Shown in pieces: positions 35,134 through 43,818 of a stretch of DNA of 64,000 nt (its first letter is position 1; each line of letters opens with the position of its first letter). Both the position numbers and the translations under genes were made by a program. Location: contig PASP01000011.1 in the NCBI GenBank assembly GCA_002712005.1, positions 62,001-126,000 of the forward strand, read 5' to 3'. Below the pieces are notes generated by a model that saw only the letters and a program-made list of their open reading frames with translations, ran no database searches and was not told the DNA's origin. This DNA comes from Halobacteriovoraceae bacterium (GTDB taxonomy: Bacteria > Bdellovibrionota > Bacteriovoracia > Bacteriovoracales > Bacteriovoracaceae).

Positions 35134-36501
35134 TTAGTTTGATTCAAGTTTCTCAAGAGAGGCAGATATGGCATCCGCTACAATCTCATTCCCCTGGGAG
35201 GTGAGATGTTGATAATCAACGAGGAGATCTTCTTTCTTTTTTAAAGATCTCTTATTGAAAATAATCTCTAAATCAATCAATGCAGAATGAGTTTCTTGGG
35301 CAACATCTCTAATGGATTGATTCACTTCACTATAAGAAAGTGGGTAAGTTAGAAAAACTGGTTTCATATTCGCTTTTTTGAGGATATTAGCGATTTGAAA
35401 AAGTCGCAGCCTCCTCTTCTCCAGCAATTCTCTTCTGTCTTCTATAGTTTTAGCAAAATTGTGAATAGCATTTGCAAAAAGAGGATACTCTTTTAATTTT
35501 AAAGAATTTTGAATAATCCTTAGCCTCTTGAGAATATCCTGGTAACTAAATTGACTTTGCTTAGAGGAGATAAAAGCAAGTGTGGCCGTCATGTCGACAA
35601 GAGAGAAGTCTTTTAATGTATGAGCATGAATATCTAAATAGTCGAGTAGATCATTGATCTTTTTGGAGTAGTCTTTAGAATCCATTCCCAATTCAAGTTT
35701 CAAAAGGTGTTCCAGAATGTAGTCTCTTGCATCATTTGCCTCTTCTGAACTCAAGTTCTTGGCCAGGCAATGGCCATGAGAATTGTGATTAGCACAATCC
35801 TTATATTTTGGAGATTCAATGATGCGATTAAGTCGCTCCACTGTAGCTAGGTCGTATTTGGGAATGAAAAGAGGTCCGGATTGTTTGATCTGTCTAAAGA
35901 GTTCTTTCACGAGAAGGTAAGATTTAAAATGAGAAAGAAAAGACTCGAGTCCAGCTTGATCAACTTTTTCTCTTCTTTGAATCGAAATGAGAGGAGTGGC
36001 CATGGTTGGAATTGAATCATCTGCTCCTGCAAATATATCAGTAGCACCTGTAAGAATAAGAAAGTAAGAGTTCTTTTTGATTTTCTTAGTTAAAAGTTCT
36101 TGAATAATCTTTAAACTGTCGGCACTTGTGGATTCACATACTCCCATATTGTGAACGGTCCAGGTTTGTTCTAATTTATGATAGAGCTTGTAGGGGTAGC
36201 TGGAAGTGTAAATCAGATTTCCACCATTGGTGAAGCTATCCCCGATAGTGTAGATTGTCCCTTTTTCCCCTTGGGCAGCAGAATATTCTTCCTGAATATC
36301 GTTTCTCTCATAACCACGAGAAAGCTCTTGCTGCTCTTTGACTATGGAATGAACAAGTTCTTTATTAAAAGTGTAGGTTTTTTGATCATTTAAAAGATAA
36401 ACGTACAATCTTAATACGATTTCAAAGCAGAGAATACTTAAACCTACTCCAAAGAGGATCAAACAAACTCTTTGACCATATAACCTTTTTTTATCTGTCA
36501 T
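35134..36501 (-). CDS. Membrane-anchored SGNH/GDSL-hydrolase-like protein
   Basis: A 455-residue protein with an N-terminal membrane helix near residues 12-33 and a periplasmic domain beginning 'YTIGDSFTNGGNLIY' near residue 80, the GDS nucleophile block. 'FLILTGATDIFAG' fits block III, and 'VDYQHLTSQGNEIVADAI' near the C-terminus supplies the D-x-x-H catalytic pair. An inserted helical region lies between residues 190 and 380. This family includes carbohydrate esterases and acyl-modifying enzymes. It is transcribed away from the carbamoyltransferase operon, which contains a second SGNH-like gene. Confidence 0.75.
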   Translation of the reverse strand: MTDKKRLYGQRVCLILFGVGLSILCFEIVLRLYVYLLNDQKTYTFNKELVHSIVKEQQELSRGYERNDIQEEYSAAQGEKGTIYTIGDSFTNGGNLIYTSSYPYKLYHKLEQTWTVHNMGVCESTSADSLKIIQELLTKKIKKNSYFLILTGATDIFAGADDSIPTMATPLISIQRREKVDQAGLESFLSHFKSYLLVKELFRQIKQSGPLFIPKYDLATVERLNRIIESPKYKDCANHNSHGHCLAKNLSSEEANDARDYILEHLLKLELGMDSKDYSKKINDLLDYLDIHAHTLKDFSLVDMTATLAFISSKQSQFSYQDILKRLRIIQNSLKLKEYPLFANAIHNFAKTIEDRRELLEKRRLRLFQIANILKKANMKPVFLTYPLSYSEVNQSIRDVAQETHSALIDLEIIFNKRSLKKKEDLLVDYQHLTSQGNEIVADAISASLEKLESN

Positions 36502-36546
36502 GTTACAATTATATTCACTTTAGCAACTAACACAAAGTATTCATTC

Positions 36547-37500
36547 ATGAAGTTGTATAACGATAGAAATGATCATTTCCTATGCCATTACACCTTGGTA
36601 ATGGATAGCTTTTCCAAGTTTTGTGATATTGGATGTGTCTATTGCTACGCTAAAGACTTCGGACCAGAGCAAAGAACAGCGATTAGTTTAAAAAATCTTG
36701 AAAAAGAATTCATCAATGCCTTTGATAAAGAAGAAAAAGGTGGCTTGTCTGAAATTCTCAGAAAGAAGATTCCTATCCGTCTAGGCTTCGAAACTGACCC
36801 GTTTCAGGACTTAGAAAAGAAAACAAATATCACTTATTCGGTTTTAAAGCTTTTTAAAAAATATCATTATCCTTATATTATTTTTACCAAGTCTGATCTT
36901 TGCCTAGAGGAAAAGTACCGAGAACTTTACGATCCTGATCTAACCTATATTCAAGTGAGCGTTTCAAGCCCATTAAAAGAAATAAGTAAACGAATTGAGC
37001 CTCTTGCAAAACCTGCTGAGCAAAGGGCTGATATTGTCAAAATTTTAGAAGCCTGGGGAATCGAGAGTGCATTACGTTTTAATCTATTGCCTCGAGAGCT
37101 TCATCAAATGGAAGACGCCCAGTACTTCAAAGATTGCTTGGAGTTCATTAAGAAGGCAAAAGTAAAAAAACTTATCCTTAATAAAATAACCTTAACGAAA
37201 GATAAGGAAAGAATTCAGTTTCCATTATCTCTTGAGGACTTTAGCAAGATACAAGAAGAAAACTCAGAACATACAACAGTAAGTTTATGCTACCTTGGAA
37301 GTTCTGCAGTTGATTATTATACCTTTAAAAATGAACAGTGTGATAACTGCTGTCAGTGCGATCTAAAAAGTCGTTCTAAAACTACCGATCTTTCTATTTT
37401 TCTCTCTCCCCATGAAGGGATGAAAAATAGGCTTGAGCATGTTGTAAGAATGGGGATGTTAAAGACGCTAAAGTTCACTCTCAAAAATGGAGTTTCATGA
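36547..37500 (+). CDS. SPL-like radical SAM protein
   Basis: A 317-residue radical SAM protein whose motif 'FCDIGCVYCYAKDFGPEQ' (C-x3-C-x2-C) lies near residues 25-36, with 'IPIRLGFETDPFQDLEKKTN' and 'YIIFTKSDLCLEEKYREL' as in spore-photoproduct-lyase-like radical SAM proteins. A C-terminal 'CDNCCQCDLKSRS' adds four cysteines, perhaps a second cluster. It begins a plus-strand operon and overlaps the SGNH gene by 4 bases. Its true substrate is unlikely to be DNA in this setting, but nothing in the sequence fixes it. Confidence 0.8.
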   Translation: MKLYNDRNDHFLCHYTLVMDSFSKFCDIGCVYCYAKDFGPEQRTAISLKNLEKEFINAFDKEEKGGLSEILRKKIPIRLGFETDPFQDLEKKTNITYSVLKLFKKYHYPYIIFTKSDLCLEEKYRELYDPDLTYIQVSVSSPLKEISKRIEPLAKPAEQRADIVKILEAWGIESALRFNLLPRELHQMEDAQYFKDCLEFIKKAKVKKLILNKITLTKDKERIQFPLSLEDFSKIQEENSEHTTVSLCYLGSSAVDYYTFKNEQCDNCCQCDLKSRSKTTDLSIFLSPHEGMKNRLEHVVRMGMLKTLKFTLKNGVS

Positions 37501-38651
37501 AGTTTCTTTTAAAAAATATTCTCATCACTACGATATTACTCGTATTTATTGAAATTTGTGCAGGCCTACTTCTTACCCCTAATCGATATAATGAAATTTA
37601 TGGAGCATTACGAGTAGACTCAGATTATATGTGGAAGGTAACGCCAAATTACGAAGATCTTTTCTTTGGGGCGCCTTTGAAAACGAATAAGCATGGATTT
37701 CGTGTTAATGAAGGCCTTTCTGAATGTGAAAAACGTATTGGCGTTTTTGGAGCCTCTCCAAGTTTTGGTTGGGGAGTAGAAAATCAATATACATATACGA
37801 ATCAGTTGAATGAAATCTATCGTTCTAAAGGTATATGCTTTTTTAACTACAGCGCCATTGGTTATTCCAGCTCCCAAGGGAGAAAACTATTTTCGAAAAT
37901 GATTAACAAAGAGAATCTAGATGCTGTTATTGTTAGTTATTTAGTCAATGATGTGGACTTTAATAGGTTCTTCTTCTTGTCAGATAAAACAGATCAGAAG
38001 GTTCTCGATAATCTAGGTCTACTGAGTTTGAGTTTTTGGATGGAGAGACTTAAGGAGAGCCACTCCTTCAAGCTTGTAAGGCAGTTGATGACTAAGGAAA
38101 TTAGTCAGGAAATTCAGCGAAATCAACTCGAGAAATCAATGGGTTACGTTCGGGTGGAGAGTGCTGAATTTATTGAGAATTTAAATTCTATGTTAAAATT
38201 AGCTCAAGATAAGAAGATTGATTTTTATTACTTGGAAATGCCTATGGGCTTAATGACCATAACAAAATACTTGAAGGATAAGTGTGCAATTCGCTTCCAA
38301 GAAAGATTTGAGACTGAGACCGATTTTAAAGAAAATATAGATGATATTCTTTTAAAATTAACTCAATGTAATACAGAAGAGTATTCAGAAATTTTAAAAA
38401 AGAATACAGATAATAAAATTGATCAAATACGTGCTTTAGTGGCCATGGGAAGATTTGAAAAAAATAGAAACCTCTTAAGAAAGGCCTGGGCTAAAAAGAA
38501 TGTACCTATCATTAAAGTAAGAGAACAAAATATGAATGATTTAAAAAGTAGTTTTCTTTCTCGTAATTATGACTTTGTACATCCAAGTTCCTTGGGGCAT
38601 CAAATGATTGCAGAGGATATCGTTAAAGAGCTAAATTTAGGGCTAGATTGA
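37497..38651 (+). CDS. Membrane-anchored SGNH-hydrolase-like protein
   Basis: A 384-residue protein with a hydrophobic N-terminal helix (residues 5-22). Block I reads 'RIGVFGASPSFGWGVENQ' (GAS rather than GDS), with 'IVSYLVNDVDFNRFF' as block III and 'YDFVHPSSLGHQMIAEDIV' supplying the C-terminal D-x-x-H. Ala in place of the block I Asp is seen in related lipid/glycan-modifying members. It is coupled to the radical SAM gene before it and shares a base with the DUF5989 gene after it. Confidence 0.75.
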   Translation: MKFLLKNILITTILLVFIEICAGLLLTPNRYNEIYGALRVDSDYMWKVTPNYEDLFFGAPLKTNKHGFRVNEGLSECEKRIGVFGASPSFGWGVENQYTYTNQLNEIYRSKGICFFNYSAIGYSSSQGRKLFSKMINKENLDAVIVSYLVNDVDFNRFFFLSDKTDQKVLDNLGLLSLSFWMERLKESHSFKLVRQLMTKEISQEIQRNQLEKSMGYVRVESAEFIENLNSMLKLAQDKKIDFYYLEMPMGLMTITKYLKDKCAIRFQERFETETDFKENIDDILLKLTQCNTEEYSEILKKNTDNKIDQIRALVAMGRFEKNRNLLRKAWAKKNVPIIKVREQNMNDLKSSFLSRNYDFVHPSSLGHQMIAEDIVKELNLGLD

Positions 38652-38833
38652 TGAAAGCATTTTATATCAACTTAAAGAAAACGTTTACCTTTTTGAAAGA
38701 AGTATGGACTCTTATCGTTAAGAATAAGAAATGGTGGCTTATTCCATTTTTTATTTTACTCTGCATGTTTGCTCTCATGGTTGCTCTTGTCGGAGGCGGA
38801 GCAATTCTTCCGGCAATTTACGCAATCTTTTAA
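38651..38833 (+). CDS. DUF5989-family small membrane protein (copy 1)
   Basis: A 60-residue protein: an amphipathic start ('LKKTFTFLKEVWTLIVKN') followed by 'KKWWLIPFFILLCMF' and a single hydrophobic helix ending 'GGAILPAIYAIF'. The KKWW-LxP start and the small-residue turn before a P-x-I-Y end are the hallmarks I associate with DUF5989 proteins, which commonly sit beside carbamoyltransferases. The ATG at 38651 overlaps the SGNH stop (TGATG), so translation is coupled; the TTG at 38648 is less likely. Function unknown. Confidence 0.75.
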   Translation: MKAFYINLKKTFTFLKEVWTLIVKNKKWWLIPFFILLCMFALMVALVGGGAILPAIYAIF

Positions 38834-38848
38834 GGAATCGGTGAGTCG

Positions 38849-39040
38849 ATGTTCTCAAGAGTTATAGCCTTTTTTGTGTGTTTAATTGCTGTGCTGCTGC
38901 CTTTTAGGTTGAGAATTGTATTCGCAGAGTTTGTAGGTTGGGTGGTTCAACTTTTCTATGGAACTTATTACGGAATTATAAACTTTATTTTGAAAGAACT
39001 TAAAAAAGCTGAAGAAGAGGGGAAGCATGGAGGAGAATAA
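38849..39040 (+). CDS. Small membrane protein, unknown function
   Basis: A 63-residue protein with two hydrophobic stretches (residues 2-18 and 27-46) and a charged C-terminal tail ending 'KAEEEGKHGGE'. It lies 15 bases after the DUF5989 gene and overlaps the PP-loop gene by 14 bases, so it is part of the operon. Its place beside DUF5989 recalls the small SxtJ/SxtK-type proteins of carbamoyltransferase clusters, but I cannot show homology. Confidence 0.6.
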   Translation: MFSRVIAFFVCLIAVLLPFRLRIVFAEFVGWVVQLFYGTYYGIINFILKELKKAEEEGKHGGE

Positions 39041-39878
39041 GCCTGTAGGTATACTCTTTTCTGGAGGAACAGACTCAACCCTAACTGCCGCTCTTTTAAC
39101 AAAAGAGTATAAGAAAATTCATCTTATTACCTTTGATCGACTTGGAATCTTTGAAGTAAAGAATTCAGAAAAAAATTATAAACGGCTTCAAGATAAATTT
39201 CCAGAGACAGAATTTGTCTACAAAATCATAGACTTCAACGACGTTTTCAAAAAAATTTCTTATCAAAACTATATTAAGAATCTTACCAAATATGGCTTTA
39301 TGAACTTGAGTACTTGTGGGCTATGCAAGCTTTCTATGCATATTGCTATGATTGCTTATTGTCTGGAAAACCAAATAGAACAAGTTTCTGATGGAGCTAA
39401 TCGTGGCATGGAGATCTTTCCTGCTCAAATGGATATCATCATTGAGAAATTACGAGACTTCTATAAAACCTATGGGATTAGTTACACTAATCCAGTTTTT
39501 GATTTTGCTCCTCCAGAAGAAAAGTCCTTAATAAAAGATAAGGAGATGGCGCAGATTATGTCTGGTGGTGTTTCTAAGAGAGAAGCTAATTACGAGTCTT
39601 CAGGTGAAACGACAGAGCAAAAACTTTATTCACTTGGTCTGTCTCCACAGCAAGAAGTTAAGGGAACCCATTATGATAAGAAGAGGCAACCGAGATGTTT
39701 TCAATTTATGATTTTTAATGTCTATGTACAAAAATGGTTCTTACCCAAGCATAATATGGATGAATATAGAAAGAATACGCTAGATTTTTTTAGTCATAAA
39801 ATTACAGAATCCAAGTTCCTTTTAGATGATTATCAAAAAGGAATTGGTAAAGGCATATTCAATAAGGAAAAGACCTAG
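39027..39878 (+). CDS. PP-loop ATP pyrophosphatase-type enzyme
   Basis: A 283-residue protein opening with 'GILFSGGTDSTLTAALL', the SGGxDS PP-loop that binds and adenylates with ATP. 'STCGLCKLSMHIAMIAYC' near residue 98 holds a CxxC pair, and 'RCFQFMIFNVYVQKW' adds another Cys. PP-loop enzymes activate a carbonyl or carboxylate for attack by ammonia or sulfur, as in QueC, ThiI and MnmA. A cysteine-desulfurase-like gene follows two genes later, which makes a sulfur-transfer role possible. The start overlaps the previous gene by 14 bases. Confidence 0.8.
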   Translation: MEENKPVGILFSGGTDSTLTAALLTKEYKKIHLITFDRLGIFEVKNSEKNYKRLQDKFPETEFVYKIIDFNDVFKKISYQNYIKNLTKYGFMNLSTCGLCKLSMHIAMIAYCLENQIEQVSDGANRGMEIFPAQMDIIIEKLRDFYKTYGISYTNPVFDFAPPEEKSLIKDKEMAQIMSGGVSKREANYESSGETTEQKLYSLGLSPQQEVKGTHYDKKRQPRCFQFMIFNVYVQKWFLPKHNMDEYRKNTLDFFSHKITESKFLLDDYQKGIGKGIFNKEKT

Positions 39879-40229
39879 GTGTTAGATACAGGATGCTGTG
39901 GAACAAATTTGCGAAACGATAGAATATCTTTTTGGGGATATTTTACATTGGCGTTTCCTGCTCTTATCGTCTTAAGTGCAATGTATCCCTTATCTTTTTT
40001 AATTGGATCAGAACGACGTGGCAAATGGAAAACCATAGTTGTAAGTCTTTATGAAATGAGTAAGAGAATCATCCTTGTTCCCAAGCTAAAGCTTTTTATA
40101 TCGACAAAAATTTATTTAATTTCTCCTGTGCTATCAGGCTTCACGTTTAAACTATTTAACCTTTTTTGGATGATGAGTATGTGGTTTCTGTTAGCTTGGA
40201 TTGTATTGACTATTCAAAGGCTCATCTAG
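39879..40229 (+). CDS. Small membrane protein, unknown function
   Basis: A 116-residue protein with three hydrophobic stretches (residues 17-40, about 68-85 and 93-113) and a short Cys-containing N-terminus ('TGCCGTNL'). It starts with GTG directly after the PP-loop stop and ends directly before the aminotransferase ATG, with no spare bases, so its place in the operon is well supported even though no family is recognised. Confidence 0.6.
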   Translation: MLDTGCCGTNLRNDRISFWGYFTLAFPALIVLSAMYPLSFLIGSERRGKWKTIVVSLYEMSKRIILVPKLKLFISTKIYLISPVLSGFTFKLFNLFWMMSMWFLLAWIVLTIQRLI

Positions 40230-41450
40230 ATGTTTTTTAAAAAGAAATTAAACCATGAGAATGTTGAGTCAGGAGATTTTCCCTTAAAATCGAATCATCC
40301 TGATGTTGTTTTCTTGGATAACGCTTGTACTAGCTTAAAGCCACGAGAAGTTATTGAAGGAATAAGCTCCTATTACTCAGAATTTGGTAGTTGTGCCTTG
40401 AGGTCTGTACATAAATTGGGAAAGCAAACGACTACGGCAGTTGACCACGCTAGAAAGAAAATCTCTCAATTTGTGGGTTTGAAAAAGGCAGAAGAAGTCA
40501 TTTTTACCCGAGGAGCAACAGATTCCATAAATCTCTTATGTCGTTCATTTCAGTGGAGTGAAGGAGACGAGGTTATTATTTCTTCTCTTGAGCACAACTC
40601 TAATTTGTTGCCCTGGATTGCCTTAGGGGAGGGACAACGAGTAAATTTAAATATATGGAATATTGATAAAGATGGAAGATTCGATTTAAAAGAACTGGAA
40701 GCATTATTGTCTAAAAAAGAATCGAAGTTACTTTCTCTATGTTCTGACTCTAATATTATTCCAATTGATTTGCCTTTAGCCGAAATCATTTCCCTCGCTC
40801 ATAAGAACGATGTTCTCGTTCATTTAGACGCCTCTCAAACTCTTTTGCATCGCCCATTAAACTTCAATGATCTTAATTTTGATTTTATGTCTTTTTCTTT
40901 CCATAAGATATTAGGGCCTACTGGAATCGGAGCTCTTTGTTTAAAAGAAGAACATTATGATAAAATGAAGCCTGCAATCCTTGGGGGTGAAACAGTCGTA
41001 AATGTTACGAATAAAGCTTATGTTTTATCTGATCCACCCCACTGTTATGAAGCGGGGATAGGTTCTTATGCTGAAATATTTGGAGCTGTAAAAGCGATTG
41101 AGTACATTGAGAAAATAGGCTACTCTCAAATTCAAAAAAAGGAAGAAGAGTTATCTCTCCTTATGCAAGAAGGACTAGAATCCCTAAGGGGAATGACGTT
41201 TCTTGGCCCAGGTTTAAACTCTCATCTCGTCAATTTATATCTTGGTGAAATGGATTCTGGTGAGTTATCGATATTACTTGATAAGAACTATAATATAATG
41301 ACTAGGGCAGGAGTTCATTGTGGACACTATTGGTATAATCAAAATCAACTCAATCCTTCTCTTAGAATAAGCGCTGCTTTCTATAATACAGAAAGCGATA
41401 TTCAGCGGTTGGTAGAAGCTTTACAAGAAGTATCAAAGAATTATCTATGA
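40230..41450 (+). CDS. Class V aminotransferase, cysteine desulfurase-like (SufS type)
   Basis: A 406-residue PLP enzyme. It has 'VFLDNACTSLKPREVIEGI' at the start, 'VIFTRGATDSINLLCRSF', 'VHLDASQTLLHRPLNF' and the PLP lysine in 'FSFHKILGPTGIGAL' near residue 225. 'TRAGVHCGHYW' near residue 366 has the Cys expected for persulfide formation in SufS/CsdA. Together with the PP-loop enzyme it could deliver sulfur to a small molecule or protein; alternatively it is a selenocysteine-lyase-like or epimerase-type member. It is coupled by a 4-base overlap to the next gene. Confidence 0.85.
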   Translation: MFFKKKLNHENVESGDFPLKSNHPDVVFLDNACTSLKPREVIEGISSYYSEFGSCALRSVHKLGKQTTTAVDHARKKISQFVGLKKAEEVIFTRGATDSINLLCRSFQWSEGDEVIISSLEHNSNLLPWIALGEGQRVNLNIWNIDKDGRFDLKELEALLSKKESKLLSLCSDSNIIPIDLPLAEIISLAHKNDVLVHLDASQTLLHRPLNFNDLNFDFMSFSFHKILGPTGIGALCLKEEHYDKMKPAILGGETVVNVTNKAYVLSDPPHCYEAGIGSYAEIFGAVKAIEYIEKIGYSQIQKKEEELSLLMQEGLESLRGMTFLGPGLNSHLVNLYLGEMDSGELSILLDKNYNIMTRAGVHCGHYWYNQNQLNPSLRISAAFYNTESDIQRLVEALQEVSKNYL

Positions 41451-41902
41451 CAGCGGAAAGATTTTTATCTCCATATTATTATCATGACCTTCTTCAGGTG
41501 GCTAAGAATGAGGATCAGATTCAATTATTGTTAGAAATAAGAGAACGTGTTGCTAGCAATACATCTAATGGTCTTATGAAAGTGGAGACGCATGAGAGAA
41601 GAGATATTTTAGATATAGACAAAGAACTTGTTCAACTAAATTCAGAAATATCGTATTTCCTCTTTATACACCGATGCATTCCAATGAGGTCTCCAACTTT
41701 TAACCTTGAAAAAGCTTATCAAATAAAAGAAAAATTGGAGAAATCTAAAGTGGAGGTAAAGGCGTTTAGAGTTTTTCACCTCGCGATTTTGAATATTTCC
41801 AAACCTCTTAATGATTTTGTACTCTTTTTAACCAAAGTCTTTATGACCACCGTATATATATTATTAGGATGGTTAGGGAAAATTACAAAATGTATACGTT
41901 AG
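41447..41902 (+). CDS. Unknown protein with C-terminal membrane segment
   Basis: A 151-residue protein, helical and charged over residues 1-115, with a hydrophobic stretch near residues 122-144 ('LFLTKVFMTTVYILLGWLG') and a basic end. It overlaps the preceding gene by 4 bases and the carbamoyltransferase by 13, so it belongs to the operon. I do not recognise a family; it could tether a partner enzyme to the membrane. Confidence 0.6.
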   Translation: MTAERFLSPYYYHDLLQVAKNEDQIQLLLEIRERVASNTSNGLMKVETHERRDILDIDKELVQLNSEISYFLFIHRCIPMRSPTFNLEKAYQIKEKLEKSKVEVKAFRVFHLAILNISKPLNDFVLFLTKVFMTTVYILLGWLGKITKCIR

Positions 41903-43626
41903 GTGTCTCCTGTTACTTTCACGATTCATCGGTTGCTGTACTTAGAGATGGGGAGCTAATCTTTTTTATCTTGGAAGACCGTTTTTCTCGTAAAAAGCAT
42001 GATTCGAGTTATCCTGAGAGTGCCATTGAATATGTTCATAAAACGATCTTTAATTCAGAGAAATTATCGAGTGAGGATCGAGTTATTTATTACGAAGATA
42101 ATGAATTAAAGTTTCTAAATATCCTTTCTGAAGCTCTTGAAAAGTACCCCTTTCAGTGGAGAGGCTTTTTTAAAGCTATTCCCATGTGGATATTCGAAAA
42201 GTTTTGGGTAAAGTCAAAGTTGGCCATGAGTTTTTCCATTCCTCTTAAGCAAGTTCAGATGGGTGATCACCATCTCTCTCATGCTGCCTATGGATATTAT
42301 GCGAGTGGGTTTAAAGAGAGTTTGGTTCTGTGTTCTGATGGCTTTGGTGATCGAGCTTCTTTAAGCTTGTATCATTTTGAGGGGCAAGATCATGAAAAGT
42401 TTCTATCTTTTGATAAGAAGAAGTCACTAGGATTAATTTATACAACTTTTACGACATTTTTTGGATTTAAGGCCAATGATGGAGAATGTTCTTTAATGGC
42501 GATCTCTCGCTTTGGTAAACCGATTTATAAGGATAAGATTACTAAAGCGCTTCGATTAGATCGTAATCATATTTATACTGTTGAAGATCGATTTTTTAAT
42601 TTTGATCTAGATTCAGAGTGTTTTTATACCTCTGAATTTTTGAAAGAGTTTGGAAAACCTTTTAAAGGCAAATATACGGTATCATGTTTTGAGAATATGA
42701 TTTGTTCTGAAGGAGAACAGTATTATCTAGATCTCGCCTCAAGCTTTCACGAGGTTTTCGAAGAAGTTTATATACAAATTTTCAAAGAGGCCTTTGCTAA
42801 AAAAGGAATCAGAAATTTTGTTTTTTCTGGAGGAGTTGCACAAAACTGCGTTCTTATTGCTAAGTTGAATGAGTTGGATTTTGTGGACGAAATCTTTATT
42901 CCTTTAGATCCAGGCGATGGCGGGACGGCAATTGGTGCAGCAGCGCTAGCTTATGTTGAGAAAACAGGGCGATATCCTAATATCAATCAAACCTTTGCAG
43001 GGGCTAATCTTGAATTGAATCAGAGGATTATTGATAATATGCCTTCGTTATCTGCGTGTCAGTTGGATAGTGCTCAAAAGGCAACGAATGTCTTTGATGT
43101 ACTCTTTCAATATGAAAAAGTTGTCGCTGTATTTCAAGACAAGATGGAAGTCGGACCAAGGGCCTTGGGGAATCGAAGTCTTCTTTGTCGTGCTGATCAT
43201 GCTGAAATGGTAAAAACTCTTTCCGAGGATATTAAGACGAGAGCTTATTTCAGACCTTATGCTCTAATTGTACTAGAAGAAGATGCTGAAGTGATAGTAG
43301 ATGACTTTAAACTTAATGAACAAGTCATGAGAATGCAGACGGTAGTAAAGATCAAAGAACAATATCATCGTATCCTGAAGTATGGACTGCATATTGATGG
43401 AACAACAAGAATCCAGGTCATAAATGAGAAGAGCGATCCTTTTCTTTATTCTCTTTTGTTAAAAGTTAAAGAGAAAATTGGGATTGGGGCCCTGATTAAT
43501 ACGTCTTTTAATGAATCAGGTTTTCCCCTTATTCATTCTCCAGTAGATGCTTTATACTTTTTTAAATCTCGCCCATTAGGGGCATTGGTTATAAACGATA
43601 CCTGGCTGACAAAGGTAGGGGATTAA
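41890..43626 (+). CDS. NodU/CmcH-family O-carbamoyltransferase
   Basis: A 578-residue enzyme that moves a carbamoyl group from carbamoyl phosphate to a hydroxyl through a carbamoyl-adenylate. The N-terminal domain has 'VSCYFHDSSVAVLRDGEL' and the metal-binding 'QMGDHHLSHAAYGYYASGF' near residue 125, then 'LCSDGFGDRASLSLY' and 'FSGGVAQNCVLIAKL'. The C-terminal domain carries 'VGPRALGNRSLLC' and 'ALINTSFNESGFPLIHSP'. Domain order and length match TobZ-like enzymes. The ATG at 41890 fits the family start better than the longer one at 41869. Substrate unknown; likely a glycan or specialised metabolite. Confidence 0.93.
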   Translation: MYTLGVSCYFHDSSVAVLRDGELIFFILEDRFSRKKHDSSYPESAIEYVHKTIFNSEKLSSEDRVIYYEDNELKFLNILSEALEKYPFQWRGFFKAIPMWIFEKFWVKSKLAMSFSIPLKQVQMGDHHLSHAAYGYYASGFKESLVLCSDGFGDRASLSLYHFEGQDHEKFLSFDKKKSLGLIYTTFTTFFGFKANDGECSLMAISRFGKPIYKDKITKALRLDRNHIYTVEDRFFNFDLDSECFYTSEFLKEFGKPFKGKYTVSCFENMICSEGEQYYLDLASSFHEVFEEVYIQIFKEAFAKKGIRNFVFSGGVAQNCVLIAKLNELDFVDEIFIPLDPGDGGTAIGAAALAYVEKTGRYPNINQTFAGANLELNQRIIDNMPSLSACQLDSAQKATNVFDVLFQYEKVVAVFQDKMEVGPRALGNRSLLCRADHAEMVKTLSEDIKTRAYFRPYALIVLEEDAEVIVDDFKLNEQVMRMQTVVKIKEQYHRILKYGLHIDGTTRIQVINEKSDPFLYSLLLKVKEKIGIGALINTSFNESGFPLIHSPVDALYFFKSRPLGALVINDTWLTKVGD

Positions 43627-43812
43627 GTGAAAAAGAAAATGATACAGATTTTCTATGGTCTAAGAATATTGAAAGACTTTTTTGTGAATCGTTTCAATAA
43701 AAAGAACTTTCACCTTATTCCTTTTCTTATTATTCTCTTTATTTTTTCAATTTTAGGATTTCTTGTTTTAGGTAGTGGAGGAGTTTCTCCACTGTTATAT
43801 CCTCTATTTTAG
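43627..43812 (+). CDS. DUF5989-family small membrane protein (copy 2)
   Basis: A 61-residue protein that starts with GTG immediately after the carbamoyltransferase stop. It has a basic amphipathic beginning ('LRILKDFFVNRFNKKNFHL'), a single helix ('IPFLIILFIFSILGFLVL') and the ending 'GSGGVSPLLYPLF', the same plan as copy 1 at 38651. It closes the operon. Two copies in one operon, one next to the SGNH gene and one next to the carbamoyltransferase, suggest each may partner with a different enzyme. Confidence 0.75.
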   Translation: MKKKMIQIFYGLRILKDFFVNRFNKKNFHLIPFLIILFIFSILGFLVLGSGGVSPLLYPLF

Positions 43813-43818
43813 TTAAGA

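Noticed and set aside
36547-37500. True spore photoproduct lyase
   Set aside because: The radical SAM core is SPL-like, but the setting is a carbamoyltransferase/SGNH operon and nothing indicates a spore-forming organism.
38849-40229. Naming the small membrane proteins SxtJ or SxtK
   Set aside because: Position beside a carbamoyltransferase is suggestive, but I see no sequence features that support homology.
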